64,000 nt of DNA from assembly GCA_010356995.1 (NCBI GenBank), contig ML996691.1, positions 39,763 to 103,762 of the forward strand. The letters run 5' to 3'. The stretch comes from Trichodelitschia bisporula. Taxonomy: Eukaryota; Ascomycota; Dothideomycetes; Phaeotrichales; Phaeotrichaceae. Below are positions 47,811 to 57,078 of the stretch, in pieces. Numbering within the stretch: position 1 is the stretch's first letter; each line of letters begins with the position of its first letter. The notes under the pieces were generated by a model, which saw only the letters and a list, made by a program, of their open reading frames with translations, did no database searches and was not told the DNA's origin. The translations under genes and the position numbers were made by a program.

Positions 47811-48443
47811 TCACGCGTCCTTGAAAGCTCCGAGTGATACCACCGAAGTGCATCCTGTCCTTTCCATGATCATCAGGGCATCACAGTGCCGCGCCCTTGG
47901 CCGCTGTAACTGTGCCGTTCGTCGCCACGCCGCGCACATCCGCACATTTCACTGTCAGTACAGTCTCAGAATTCGGGCACATACCTTCTGGCCCTGGCCC
48001 AAGAAGATGATTTCGGCCGCCGGCCTGGCGTCGCGCTGAGCACAGTACTTCATATACTGCGCCATCTCCCAGGCATCACCCCAGGCGAAGTAGCTCATGA
48101 ATTCTGTTTTGTACTCCTCGAATGACTTGGAAAAGGGACGTTCAACTCTGGGAGGGAGTTCTTGGGGGTATGAGCTCCAGGATTTGATGGTTCCGAGTCT
48201 AGTCCACCTCACGACGCGCTCCCAGGATTTAGGGACATCGCGCAGGGGATTCTTCACGACGGTCTCCCAGGAGCTGTAGGGGACTTTGCGCATGGCGTGT
48301 TCCACTACGTCCTCCTAGATGTGGACAGGCTCCTCCTCGTGGGAAATCTCGACATTAGTCTCGGACGGGGACCCGTATCGGTACTCTGAAAGGTCCTTGC
48401 CGAGAAGTGCGGGTTCTGGCGTTCGAAGGCGCCGAGGTGGCAT
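47811..48443 (-). pseudogene. Unknown gene with an in-frame TAG after codon 42
   Basis: From MPPRRLRTPEPALLGKDLSE (ATG at 48443, GCCACCATGC context) the frame reads to a TAG at 48315-48317. It then continues in the same frame without a gap: EDVVEHAMRKVPYSSWETVV, KNPLRDVPKSWERVVRWTRL and so on to 47985. An intron at 47904-47984 (GTATGT...TTACAG) leads to a last exon 47811-47903. Total would be 183 codons including the stop. Trp-rich repeats (SSWETVVKNPL, KSWERVVRWTR) argue that the downstream part was protein-coding. Alternatives are a real protein starting at Met 48293, or an unrecognised intron ending at CTAG just before GAG. Family unknown. Confidence 0.4.
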
Positions 48444-48888
48444 GGTGGCGCTTTTGTTAGGGGTGCAAACCGATGCGTGCGAGAATATTCAAGTATGGAA
48501 AGGGAAAATGGTGCGAGGAGAATGCTACTCGGAAGGCGAGATGACGACAGTGGTCGCTTGGCACGCACGCAAGGGCAATCTTGTTGATCCTGAAGGACGG
48601 AGAGGATAATCTCTAGGAATGCAGATTACGTTCATCTACCGAATCGAGAAGGATCCATCGAATATCCACGGCTGTTCCATCGCACATATTGTCGGCATGT
48701 TCGGCGTGTTTCCCTCCCAAGAGCAGCCCCGCAGCCTTGTGCCCCCTGTGCGCCAATCGGTACACATTCCGGACAGGAATAGCACGCTAGCCACGGTCAC
48801 GCAGCACGAGGCTGAACGTGGCATTTTGCGGAGCAATTGCGGATACGAGGGACAATCCAATCCAGCGCACCATGTTCGCGATATGCGG

Positions 48889-48897
48889 CTATTTAAA
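48889..48897 (+). promoter_or_regulatory. TATA-like element of the germin-like gene
   Basis: CTATTTAAA lies about 100 bp before the ATG at 48993, followed by a pyrimidine-rich leader. Confidence 0.35.
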
Positions 48898-48992
48898 CAA
48901 CGCGAACTTCGTCTACAGTCTTCAGTCCTTCACTCTCTCGACCATCGTCGCAATACCATCCCATCACAGCCAACCCATTCACTCCAATCAAG

Positions 48993-49673
48993 ATGTATCT
49001 CCTCGCCCTCCTCGCCCTCCTCGCACCTGCCCTCGCCGTCGACCGCACCTCCAACCCGGACCTCGTGTCGCGCCTCAAAACTGCCGCCACAGTACTCGAC
49101 CGCCTCGCACTCCTCTCCGACACCGACTTCCTCTTCGACTTCGAAGCCCAGTCCTACGCAACCTATTCCCCAGGCGGCGTCGTCAACGCCAACGCCGCGA
49201 CCTTCCCCGCCGTCGTCGGCACAGGCATGACCGTAGCACTGCTGCATCTCGGACCTTGCAGCATCCTCCCCGCACATCTACACCCACGGGCCACGAATAT
49301 GGTCGTCAGTGTCCAGGGCCAGGTGCACACGTGGATGGTGCAGGAGAATGGGGCGCGGACTGTTGAGACGGACCTCACGCCTGGGAAACTCACTATATTT
49401 CCGCAGGGTAGCGTACATATGATGCAGAATGTGGGATGTGATAAGGCTCTGCTTGTGAGCTCGTTGAATAGTGAGGATGCTGGGACGCATAATGTTGCGA
49501 ATGCGCTGTTTGGGTTCCAGGCGGGGATGTTAGATGCTGTTTTTGGGTATTCTGGGTTTAATGGGTCGGGGATGCGGATTCCGGCGGTTGGGACGGGGGC
49601 GGGATATGGGAGTATGGAGTGTCTGGCAAGGTGTGGGCTGACGCCGGGGTATAAATTGGATGAGGATAAGTGA
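48993..49673 (+). CDS. Germin-like cupin protein (spherulin type), secreted
   Basis: Single-exon gene of 226 residues. A signal peptide (MYLLALLALLAPALAVDR) is followed by one germin-type cupin. The metal-binding box reads PAHLHPRATNMVVSVQGQVH, with two His and no Glu at the usual place after it (an Asn-Met instead). The second motif gives FPQGSVHMMQNVGC with its His. In classic germins the first box is HxH...E. The Glu position here is uncertain, so metal binding or oxalate oxidase activity cannot be assumed. The C-terminus has GMLDAVFGYSGF. Related fungal proteins are induced by stress or found in the wall. It lies in the same window as the bicupin at 33405 but is not its duplicate. Confidence 0.85.
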   Translation: MYLLALLALLAPALAVDRTSNPDLVSRLKTAATVLDRLALLSDTDFLFDFEAQSYATYSPGGVVNANAATFPAVVGTGMTVALLHLGPCSILPAHLHPRATNMVVSVQGQVHTWMVQENGARTVETDLTPGKLTIFPQGSVHMMQNVGCDKALLVSSLNSEDAGTHNVANALFGFQAGMLDAVFGYSGFNGSGMRIPAVGTGAGYGSMECLARCGLTPGYKLDEDK

Positions 49674-49999
49674 TGGATGGTGTGCTGTGCATGTCTCTAT
49701 GCTTCTTGTGATGTATTTATACCTTATATCATAGCTTTCAAATTCACCAAACTATTATTTCACGGATTGACTTCAAATGCTGACGAGATCGGACCACCGT
49801 GAGCCTCCCGTATCGAGCGAGGCTTTTGCGAGCTTGATCATCACGCCGGGTCTCAAATCTGGCAGCCGTGAACATGGCCTGACTCCAGGAGGGAATGCAC
49901 GCAGAGTGTGCAGCGTTCCTTCCGTCTCGCTCTCTTCCACTCACAAATCACACCTTCCCATGCCATTGCAGTCACTCAGTGCACTCACCAAGAAAGCCG

Positions 50000-50006
50000 T
50001 ATAAAG
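50000..50006 (+). promoter_or_regulatory. TATA box, shared context with the gene at 59565
   Basis: GTATAAAGCTC with TATAAAG at 50000-50006, 85-91 bp before the ATG at 50091. The same GTATAAAGCTC is found at 59460-59470, about 100 bp before a paralogous gene. Confidence 0.5.
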
Positions 50007-50090
50007 CTCCGACCACCAGCTCTTCCACAGCATCCACAGCACCACCACCTTACTACAGCAGCCAAAGCACACTCCACCATTCCACTCGAG

Positions 50091-50243
50091 ATGTGCACTT
50101 ACAACCTGATTCGTTACACCTGCACTCACACGGAGGTGCGCTGGGTTGAGTTGTGCCATGATTCGCCCTATGAGGATCACGTCCCCACCTTGCTGAGAAC
50201 CATCGACATGCCCCACACCTGCATTGGATGCGGGCTTCACTAG
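50091..50243 (+). CDS. Tiny Cys/His protein, Met-Cys family member 1
   Basis: Fifty residues, not recognised. It begins MCTYNLIRYTCTHTEVRW and ends PHTCIGCGLH. The pattern is Cys2, Tyr-x-Cys-Thr-His, a middle Cys, then Cys-x-x-Cys. It parallels the starts of the proteins at 59565 (MCKIHIEDYTDCGHF) and 61134 (MCTMDLVKYANCGHA). The spacing of Cys and His suggests a small zinc-binding fold. The ATG lies 85 bp after a TATA box and a pyrimidine/CA-rich leader, which supports a real transcript. There is no signal peptide, so an intracellular protein is inferred. Confidence 0.6.
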   Translation: MCTYNLIRYTCTHTEVRWVELCHDSPYEDHVPTLLRTIDMPHTCIGCGLH

Positions 50244-50815
50244 GCGCGGTTGGCTCGTTTACCGGCCTGTCTTTCATGGCTTCCGGCTGCCGCTACTGGG
50301 TTGCCGAGTGATGGATTCATAGATGTATGCCGCGGGATGCAATCGGAGTCCTAGAGCCTAGTTAACAATCCATACATGCTTCTTTATGCTTGTTCTTGCG
50401 AAGTGTTTGTTGTGATATATTGCGGAGTGACTCGAAGTCGGGGATCCCGCACTTGGCATTACTCAGAGGTCTCGTCAGTGTGTCCCCAACGGCGAACCTT
50501 TCGACTGTATCCTGAGAGAAATGCTCCTTGACTTTGACATCAAAACGCCTTCAGTACCCGTTTATGCCGGCGTGGTATGCAAACCGAATCACGAACGCCG
50601 GCCTAAGGTTTTAGCAAGCAGGCGAAGTACTTATAGCTAGCAAGATTTCCAAGCCAGCCACCTGTAGACTGAACGAAATCACTTGTCCAACTCCATCGAT
50701 TTCATCGGCCCACAAGCCTGGGAGCCACCTCACCTGCACCAAAGACGATTCCTAGCAGAACATTCGAAGTCTCCAATAGCTCTGCATACCTAGAGCAGCG
50801 CTCACTCCCCCAAAC

Positions 50816-51271
50816 ATGGCGGATTCTCTCCACGAACATGGCCTCCCATCAGAACCCACAGCAAGCTTGAACTGGCTTGAAAGCCGCCCGATGCTGAACG
50901 ACGGTCAGCTTGGAGAAATTGAGACCGTGCTTAGAGCCTATGGTGGCTTTCCTGCGCTGCCATACAGGCTCCATTATTCCCATGGCTACATAAGATGGGT
51001 TTTGTTGGTACGAGAGAACCTCCTTGTGTTTGATCTGTGGAACGTAACCATAGGACTTCACCTCCTCCCGGATACTCCGCGCGCACTGTTCATCAATCGG
51101 ATTGCCAAGGCATGGATGCTCAACCATAGGACCGAGGAAGACTTCGATGGGATCCTCAGTAAACGATATGTATTGAGGAAATTATCACTTCATGAGCTCT
51201 GGGTCGCTATCGGCGAAGTCTTTGGTCCGGGCGGCGTACCACTATTGACGACGATAGCGATGGAGCGTTGA
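50816..51271 (+). CDS. Unknown small protein, intact copy of a tandem family
   Basis: Single-exon frame of 151 residues with no recognised domain. Landmarks: PMLNDGQLGEIETVLRAYGG FPALPYRL, HGYIRWVLLVRENLLVFDLW, and a helical C-terminal half (FINRIAKAWMLNHRTEEDFD, YVLRKLSLHELWVAIGEVFG). It is the intact member of a three-copy tandem array (next copies at 51538 and ~52140). The 5' leader (ACCAAAGACGATTCCTAGCA, CATTCGAAGTCTCC) is conserved in the other copies, so the duplication unit includes the promoter. The start context is AAACATGGC in copies 1 and 2. Confidence 0.6.
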   Translation: MADSLHEHGLPSEPTASLNWLESRPMLNDGQLGEIETVLRAYGGFPALPYRLHYSHGYIRWVLLVRENLLVFDLWNVTIGLHLLPDTPRALFINRIAKAWMLNHRTEEDFDGILSKRYVLRKLSLHELWVAIGEVFGPGGVPLLTTIAMER

Positions 51272-51537
51272 TGCCTGGAAGGCGTACGTAGTATACTACC
51301 GGACATGATGTAATGAGCGCACAAATGGAAAAAAGGGTACATCAGGATACGTGGCATAGTGTATGTAAGTCTTGAGAGTCTCTGACCCTCGTCCTCTCTT
51401 TATCTTCGACTTCACTCTCCAGTTTACACAGTTGCCGTTACCTGTGCATGAGCCTTGCTCCCATCTACTATTGTTAGCAGAGCATTCGAAGTCTCCGACG
51501 GGTTTGTGCATGCAGAACAGCGTCCGCTTCCCCCAAC

Positions 51538-51957
51538 ATGGCCGGTTCTCAAGACGAAAATCACTCCACATCTGGAGCCTATGCAACCTCGGACTCCCCA
51601 AAACTTCCGATGCGAAACGACGACGAGCTCAAGGAAATTGAGGCCGCGATTGTGGCCCACAATGGCCTTCCCGCGCTGTCAGAGAAACTCGACCATTGGA
51701 CCTATCGTAACTACAACTGATGGACTCACTTAGTGCGGGAGAATCTCCACGTGTTTGAGCTAGCCGGTGGAAACTACGCTCTTCCTGACACTCGTATCGA
51801 GAAGCGGTTGAATCAAATGGTTAAGGCATGGCTGTTCAACAACATGATGGCAAAGGCCCTCGACAAGATCCTGTTGGAAGGGTATGCGCTGATGAGGTAT
51901 TCGACGTATATGGATCTTTTGGGATTCATCGAGGATCTTTGGATGGAGGAGCCATGA
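51538..51957 (+). pseudogene. Second tandem copy, broken by an in-frame TGA
   Basis: Co-linear with the gene at 50816: KLPMRNDDELKEIEAAIVAH NGLPALSEKL, then YRNYN, a TGA at 51718-51720, and on in the same frame WTHLVRENLHVFELAGG. Downstream: NQMVKAWLFNNMMAKALDKI, YALMRYSTYMDLLGFIEDLW. The stop falls exactly where copy 1 has Arg (AGA) before Trp. Everything else is intact over 139 codons, so inactivation looks recent, unless the stop is read through. Confidence 0.65.
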
Positions 51958-52044
51958 GGCAGGAGCATTTGACTTGCTGGAAGGAGCAAACGCGTCTGAG
52001 GAAGGAAGCATGATATAACGGGTACATGCGCGAGGAAGGAGCAT

Positions 52045-52430
52045 AGGAGGACACTTGGCATCCACGGTGTATTTAAGTCTCCAACGTCTCTGACTCTCTC
52101 TTCTTCTTTGCTCGTCATCAACTCTTCATTTCACACCGTCGATTTGAGCCCGTCAAACCTCTGCTTCTACTACTGGGAGCCACTTCACCTACACCAAAGA
52201 CAACTCCCAGCAGAATCTTTGAAGTCTCCGACTGGTTTTTGCATACAGAAAGGCGCCCGTACCTTCAATACCAATAATTTTCAGAGCCCCGGTTGCCTAT
52301 CGTCGAAGCCTCACCACACCGATCCCGCGGCTCGGAAGTCCCGATGGAAAACGACCGCAAACTTCGCAGCATTGAGGAGTTACTGCCAACCTATGGGGGA
52401 TCTGCTGTGTCAGTTATCAAGCATCAATGA
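52045..52430 (+). pseudogene. Third tandem copy, decayed remnant
   Basis: The promoter/leader is clearly homologous (ACACTTGGCATCCACGGTGT with GTCTCCAAC; CACCTACACCAAAGACAACT; AAGTCTCCGACTGG). The coding start is lost. A short frame keeps EVPMENDRKLRSIEELLPTYG and G, matching the MRNDDELKEIE / NDGQLGEIE block of copies 2 and 1, then stops at about 52430. No downstream homology is seen. Confidence 0.55.
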
Positions 52431-53643
52431 TCTGAACAAACAAACCGGGCGAATATTTGTCTTGTGTCAAGCCACTCCTTTACCATATGACGTCCTGTAC
52501 GCACATACGGATAGCACGAGAGATTCCCCGGTTCAAATCCAGCAATACACACACGTTTCCCAACTTGGGCATGTCGAAGGCCCGCAACACCCGGCTGTCA
52601 GTGAAGAGGATTGAGCTTCGTCTCCTGTCCTCGTATCGAGGCCGTCATCGATACAGAGTGCGGCAGTCCCATATTCCCTCAGCCCTATCCGCCTCCGTGT
52701 CACATCCCCGCTGCTCTCCTTTGTCTGCCATAGTCCCTCGTCGTGACACCGCCCCCATTTCCATACATTTTCTCTCCCTCAGCTCTCATTTCCCACCTCC
52801 ACAGTATGCCAGTTCGCCCATTTCCACGCCCCCACGTTCGCCGCACCCCATTTCTCCGCTTTCCGCCCGCAGACTCACGCTGTCCTGGTGTTCACGTTTC
52901 GCTTTCATCTTTTGTTTCGACTTCCCGAGCCAGTGATTGCACGACGTGAAGTGTCAGCCACGCCCGGCTCTAGCCGGTGGTGACGAGCGTGGCAGAGTCA
53001 TGGGCGCTGTTCGAGGGCGGCGGAGAACTGGACACTTTTGTTCGGAGGTCGATGAAACAGCGGATGTGGCTTGACCCGGAGGAGAGATGCACGTGGCATG
53101 CCACAGGGCTGTTCTGACGTCGTGGCGTTACAATTGGGCGACGTAGGCGCGCACCAACCATCTTGTGATTGCGCCGCCGGTCCCGCCGAGCGTCATCGGA
53201 TATCGTCTAGCTCGTCAGCAATGCAACAAAGACTGGGACCTGGAATCGGTAACCGGCGCACGCTTCCGGAGAAAAGCACGCATGGCCAAGGAGACATGGC
53301 GCGCGTTGTTGCTCCCAATAATGAGTGAGGGTTAGGGTTAGTATGGCTAAGTTCAGGGTTAGAGTAACATCGTCATACCCAGGAACAGCGTAGACAGCCG
53401 CAGCGTCCTTTTTATCGTCAGTAAGGAAAGAATTATGCCAGAGAGTAGACGTTGTTGGTCGTCTCGAGCCTCCGGTGTTCCGCGCATGAACAGCCCAGGC
53501 ACCAAATCACGTGCAGATCCCGTCCATGCTTGACACAAACCCTCGAGCATGCATTCCAAGACTAAAGCACATCCGTTCCGCCTCCTCTATCTTTCCATGT
53601 CTTGAACCTCTTGTATTCGACAATGTACATGTGCCGGACCGGC
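52431..53643. other. Intergenic with a short telomere-like stretch
   Basis: No gene recognised. AGGGTTAGGGTTAG sits at 53329-53342, with another AGGGTTAG at 53355-53362. The block is too short to be a telomere. Confidence 0.5.
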
Positions 53644-54647
53644 TTAGCGATACGGCGCGTCCGCCCGCATGGCCGCCGCCATCTCCGGTTCCCACTTGTC
53701 GCCGTTGGCCAGCAGCTTCTCCTTGTTGTACATGAGCTCCTCGCGGGTCTCGGTCGCGTACTCGGCGTTCGGGGTTAAGACGACGGCATCTGTGGGACAG
53801 GCTTCCTGGCAGTACCCGCAGTAGATGCATTTGGTCTTTATACCGAGTGGAGCTGTTAGTTCACTGCTAGATAGAATTCTAGGATGGACTTGCCATGTCA
53901 ATGTCGTAGCGAGCGGTGCGGCGGCTGCCGTCCTCACGCTCCTCGGCTTCGATAATAATGCAGCTGGCTGGGCAGATGGAACTGCATAATTGGCACGCGA
54001 TGCAGCGTTCCTCGCCGGAGGGATACCGTCGGAGGGCGTGCTCGCCACGGAAGCGCGGAGAGATGGGGCCCTTCTCGAAGGGGTAGAAGATGGTGTATCT
54101 GGGGAATTAGCCGAGGGCGGAGACATAGAAACGAAGGAAAGCGAGAAAGAGTAGTTGGGTGGTAGGAAAATAGAGGTTCAGACAGGGGGTCGATGGTATA
54201 TAGCAACCGGACTGGAGTCCAGATCAACCCAATTGGGATATATAGCGTTGCGAGGTCGGTCATGCGCCTTGCTTGTAGACGAGACCCACTGTCTGGAGAC
54301 AGGTGGATTGCCCAGGTCCGAAAGGCCAGCTACCCAACGAAATATGCCCAAAATAGGGAGACTCACGGCGGGCGGAAGAACTGCTCCAGAACGACGTACA
54401 TCCCGCGGAACAGTTCGTTCAGCAGGAAGTACTTGCTGGCGTGGTCCAGGACGCTGTCCTTCTGAGTATCCCACCGGGTCGGAGGCGGCAAGCGAAAGCC
54501 GGAAGGAGGGGGGCCGCTCGGGAGCGCAGGGCGCGGAGCTGATGTTGAGAAGCCGCTGCGGGCGACGAAGGTAGCAGTGCGCGCAGCACGAAGGGTGCCG
54601 GAGGGCGTGGTGCGCGACAGGGCGGCGAGGGCGCGCGTCGTGGCCAT
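53644..54647 (-). CDS. NADH:ubiquinone oxidoreductase 23-kDa (TYKY/NDUFS8) iron-sulfur subunit
   Basis: Complex I subunit carrying clusters N6a and N6b on the electron path to quinone. Exons: 54367-54647, 53894-54098 and 53644-53835, giving 225 residues. The N-terminus is Arg/Ala/Ser/Thr rich without acidic residues, a mitochondrial presequence. The core reads [20 protein letters not shown] and the two 4Fe-4S boxes [12 protein letters not shown] and [12 protein letters not shown]. Intron 1 is long for this window (268 bp). Intron 2 (53836-53893) begins GCAAGT rather than GTAAGT, a GC-AG intron. It is required because the junction restores DIDM-TKCIYCG. It is divergent from the acyl carrier protein gene, another complex I component. 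Confidence 0.95.
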
Positions 54648-54826
54648 GGCGGAATCAAGCACAGGAGATTCGCGCGCTGCTTGTAATTAGCTTTAAGACA
54701 CCTGGAGGAGCTGGGGGGGTGCGTACCGCTTGCGTTGGTGTGCCCAGCGGATTAGGTGACGAATTGACGAAGTGACGGTTGACGTTGGCCTCCACCCCGG
54801 CGGAACAGCGATCCAGATATCCCGAT

Positions 54827-54838
54827 CACGTGACCGGC
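54827..54838. promoter_or_regulatory. CACGTGACCGGC element in the complex I divergent promoter
   Basis: Lies in the 297-bp gap between NDUFS8 and the acyl carrier protein gene, 107-118 bp before the latter's ATG. The core TCACGTGA is palindromic. The identical 12-mer is found upstream of SCC1 at 16779. Confidence 0.45.
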
Positions 54839-54944
54839 AGATTTTCTAGCATCAAGCTTTCCCGCCGTCACTCTCCGTTCCCAGCCCCACCTCCCCAACT
54901 GCATCACCGACCACCTGTGCTACCTCCAACTCCCACAACGCACG

Positions 54945-55561
54945 ATGTTCCGTCCTGTCTTCCTCACATCCGTCCGGGCCGTGTCCCGCGTGTGCCGGAG
55001 GGCGCCAATTGTGCGGCCTTCGTTCAAGCCCGCTATGGTGCCGGCTATGCGGTGGTACTCGGCGTCGGCGGGCCTGTCCAAGGACGAAGTGCAGGGACGG
55101 ATACTCGACCTGCTGAAGAACTTTGATAAGGTGGGTTTGCGGCGTTCATGTATATGGTCAAGCTAACGGAGCAGGTCACGGATGCATCCAAGGTACGCTC
55201 GTCCAGATCATCACGACCACGCTGACAGCGCAGCTCGGCGGCTCGTCGCACTTTGCCAACGACCTCGGACTTGACAGCCTGGACACAGTCGAGGTACTGA
55301 TGGCGATCGAGGAGGTGGGTTCTCACGCAGCTACGGCCATTGCGACCGCTCGCCACTAACGGCAGCAGGAGTTTAGCCTCGAGATCCCCGACAAGGAGGC
55401 GGATGCGATCCACAGCGGTGAGAGCTGTACTGTCAATTTACCGTCGGCACATCTAACAAACGCAGTCGACCAAGCCGTGACGTACATCCTCAGCCAGCCC
55501 GATGGTAGGTCGGCCCTTCGGCCCTTGTCTGCCGGCGGCGCTAACATTGGCAGCCCATTGA
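54945..55561 (+). CDS. Mitochondrial acyl carrier protein (complex I NDUFAB1)
   Basis: Carries acyl chains on 4'-phosphopantetheine for mitochondrial fatty acid synthesis and is a structural subunit of complex I. Six exons: 54945-55130, 55175-55192 (18 bp), 55234-55314, 55369-55417, 55466-55504 and 55554-55561 (8 bp), for 126 residues. The N-terminus is an Arg-rich presequence (MFRPVFLTSVRAVSRVCRRA). The mature part begins near WYSASAGLSKDEVQGRILDL. Splicing yields KVTDASK, then HFANDLGLDSLDTVEVLMAI, with the pantetheinylated Ser in DSL, then EFSLEIPDKEADAIHSVDQA and the family ending YILSQPDAH. Every junction falls on a canonical splice site, and the conserved C-terminus is only made by the 8-base last exon. 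Confidence 0.93.
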
Positions 55562-55898
55562 GAAGTCTAGATAGTGTAGAAATCCACTCTGCTTTTTGTG
55601 CTCTAATTAGGCGTCTGGCTGTGTTGCTATCAAATGTCAATGGTGGCTGCATCTGTGGTGCCAAATGCTGCCGTCCCGTGCAAATGTTTCGTGTCCCAAA
55701 ATTCCAGGCCCCAAGCTTTGACCCCAACGCAACCTCAACGCGCCGATATTCTGTCCCTCCAACTGCCACCGCCCCCTCGGCCACCCCATCGGCCACCCAT
55801 CAAACGCACGTCGCCCACCGAACCCACACCGCCACCACACCAAGTCTACAGACTGATTGCACACCGAAAATCATTTCTATCGCTGTCTCGCACCCGCC

Positions 55899-57053
55899 AT
55901 GGCCTCCACGTCCGGCCTCACGCGCCGCCGTGGTGCAGCCGCCAACGACGAGCGAGTCGCCAGTCCAACCCCCCGCGACGCCCCCGAAACCAGCTACGAG
56001 TCGTCAGAAAATGGACACAAGATCGCCTTTGACCCGCGCGACATCAGCGAGAGCGCTGAGCGCAATAAGCAGCCGAAGCTGACGCTCATGGAGGAGGTCT
56101 TGCTGATGGGACTCAAGGACAAGCAGGTGAGTTCCACCAGGCCCATAGCCCGTGTCGCGCCCCGCTGACCATAAGGGCTACCTCTCGTTCTGGAACGACA
56201 ACATCTCCTACGCCCTTCGCGGGTGCATCGTCATCGAACTCGCCTTCCGCGGCCGCATAAGCATGCAGAAAGATGCCTCACGGCGCCGGTTCCCGCTGCA
56301 GGACCGCCCAATCGAGGTCATCGATGACACACTCACCGGCGAGGTACTTCTCGACGAGGCGCTGAAGATGATGAAGACAAGCGAGAAAATGAGCGTGGCG
56401 TCATGGATCGACCTAATGAGTGGTGCGTCTCGTACATACTGCTGAACACCCTCTCATCGCTAATCACAGGCGAAACGTGGAATCTTATGAAGATCGGCTA
56501 CCAGCTGAAGCAGGTTCGCGAACGTCTCGCCAAAGGACTCGTCGATAAGGGCGTGCTCCGCACCGAGAAGCGCAACTTTCTGCTCTTTGACATGGCAACG
56601 CATCCCGTCGCGGACAGCGGCGCAAAGGACGAGATCCGCCGGCGTGTGCGCACCATCCTGACGAGCCGTACTGTGGTGCTGCCACCGTCGCCATTCCTCC
56701 CCGAAGAGACAGAGTTCCGCTACTTGCGCACGGTTTCGATGGTCTGCGCTGCGTATGCGGCCAACGTGCTCGAGAACGCGCTCAGCAACCTTGGACACGA
56801 GGCGCGCGAGCGTGCGTTCGCTCAGGTCGACGAGTTGCTCGCCGAGTACTCGCAGTGGCCGTTCCAGCGGCGCGCGGGTAGTGGCGGTATCGGCGCGAAT
56901 CTGGCGCAGGTGGTTACGGAGGAGGTCAACGCAGCCAAGGACAAGGAGTTGCAGCTGGAGGTGAGTTTGTCCCGATCTTCTCGCTCATCGCTAACACCCC
57001 AGGTCGTCGCTGCGTGCCTCAGTGTGTTCACTCGGTTGGACTCATTATTGTAG
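55899..57053 (+). CDS. VPS74: Golgi phosphoprotein 3 homologue Vps74
   Basis: PI4P-binding Golgi adaptor that retains glycosyltransferases. Exons: 55899-56126, 56176-56422, 56470-56960 and 57003-57053, giving 338 residues. The N-terminus is disordered with a TRRRG basic patch. The GPP34 domain starts [17 protein letters not shown], then [20 protein letters not shown] (Trp and Arg of the PI4P pocket), [30 protein letters not shown] and [20 protein letters not shown]. The third exon continues [20 protein letters not shown] and [20 protein letters not shown], and the last exon ends [12 protein letters not shown]. The length and domain order match the family. It is convergent with the quinone reductase gene, 25 bp between stops. 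Confidence 0.95.
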
Positions 57054-57078
57054 TTTAGCGGTGCAAGGCGTTAGGTTT

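Noticed and set aside
53329-53362. Chromosome-end telomere
   Set aside because: Only a few repeat units, flanked on both sides by unique sequence and genes.
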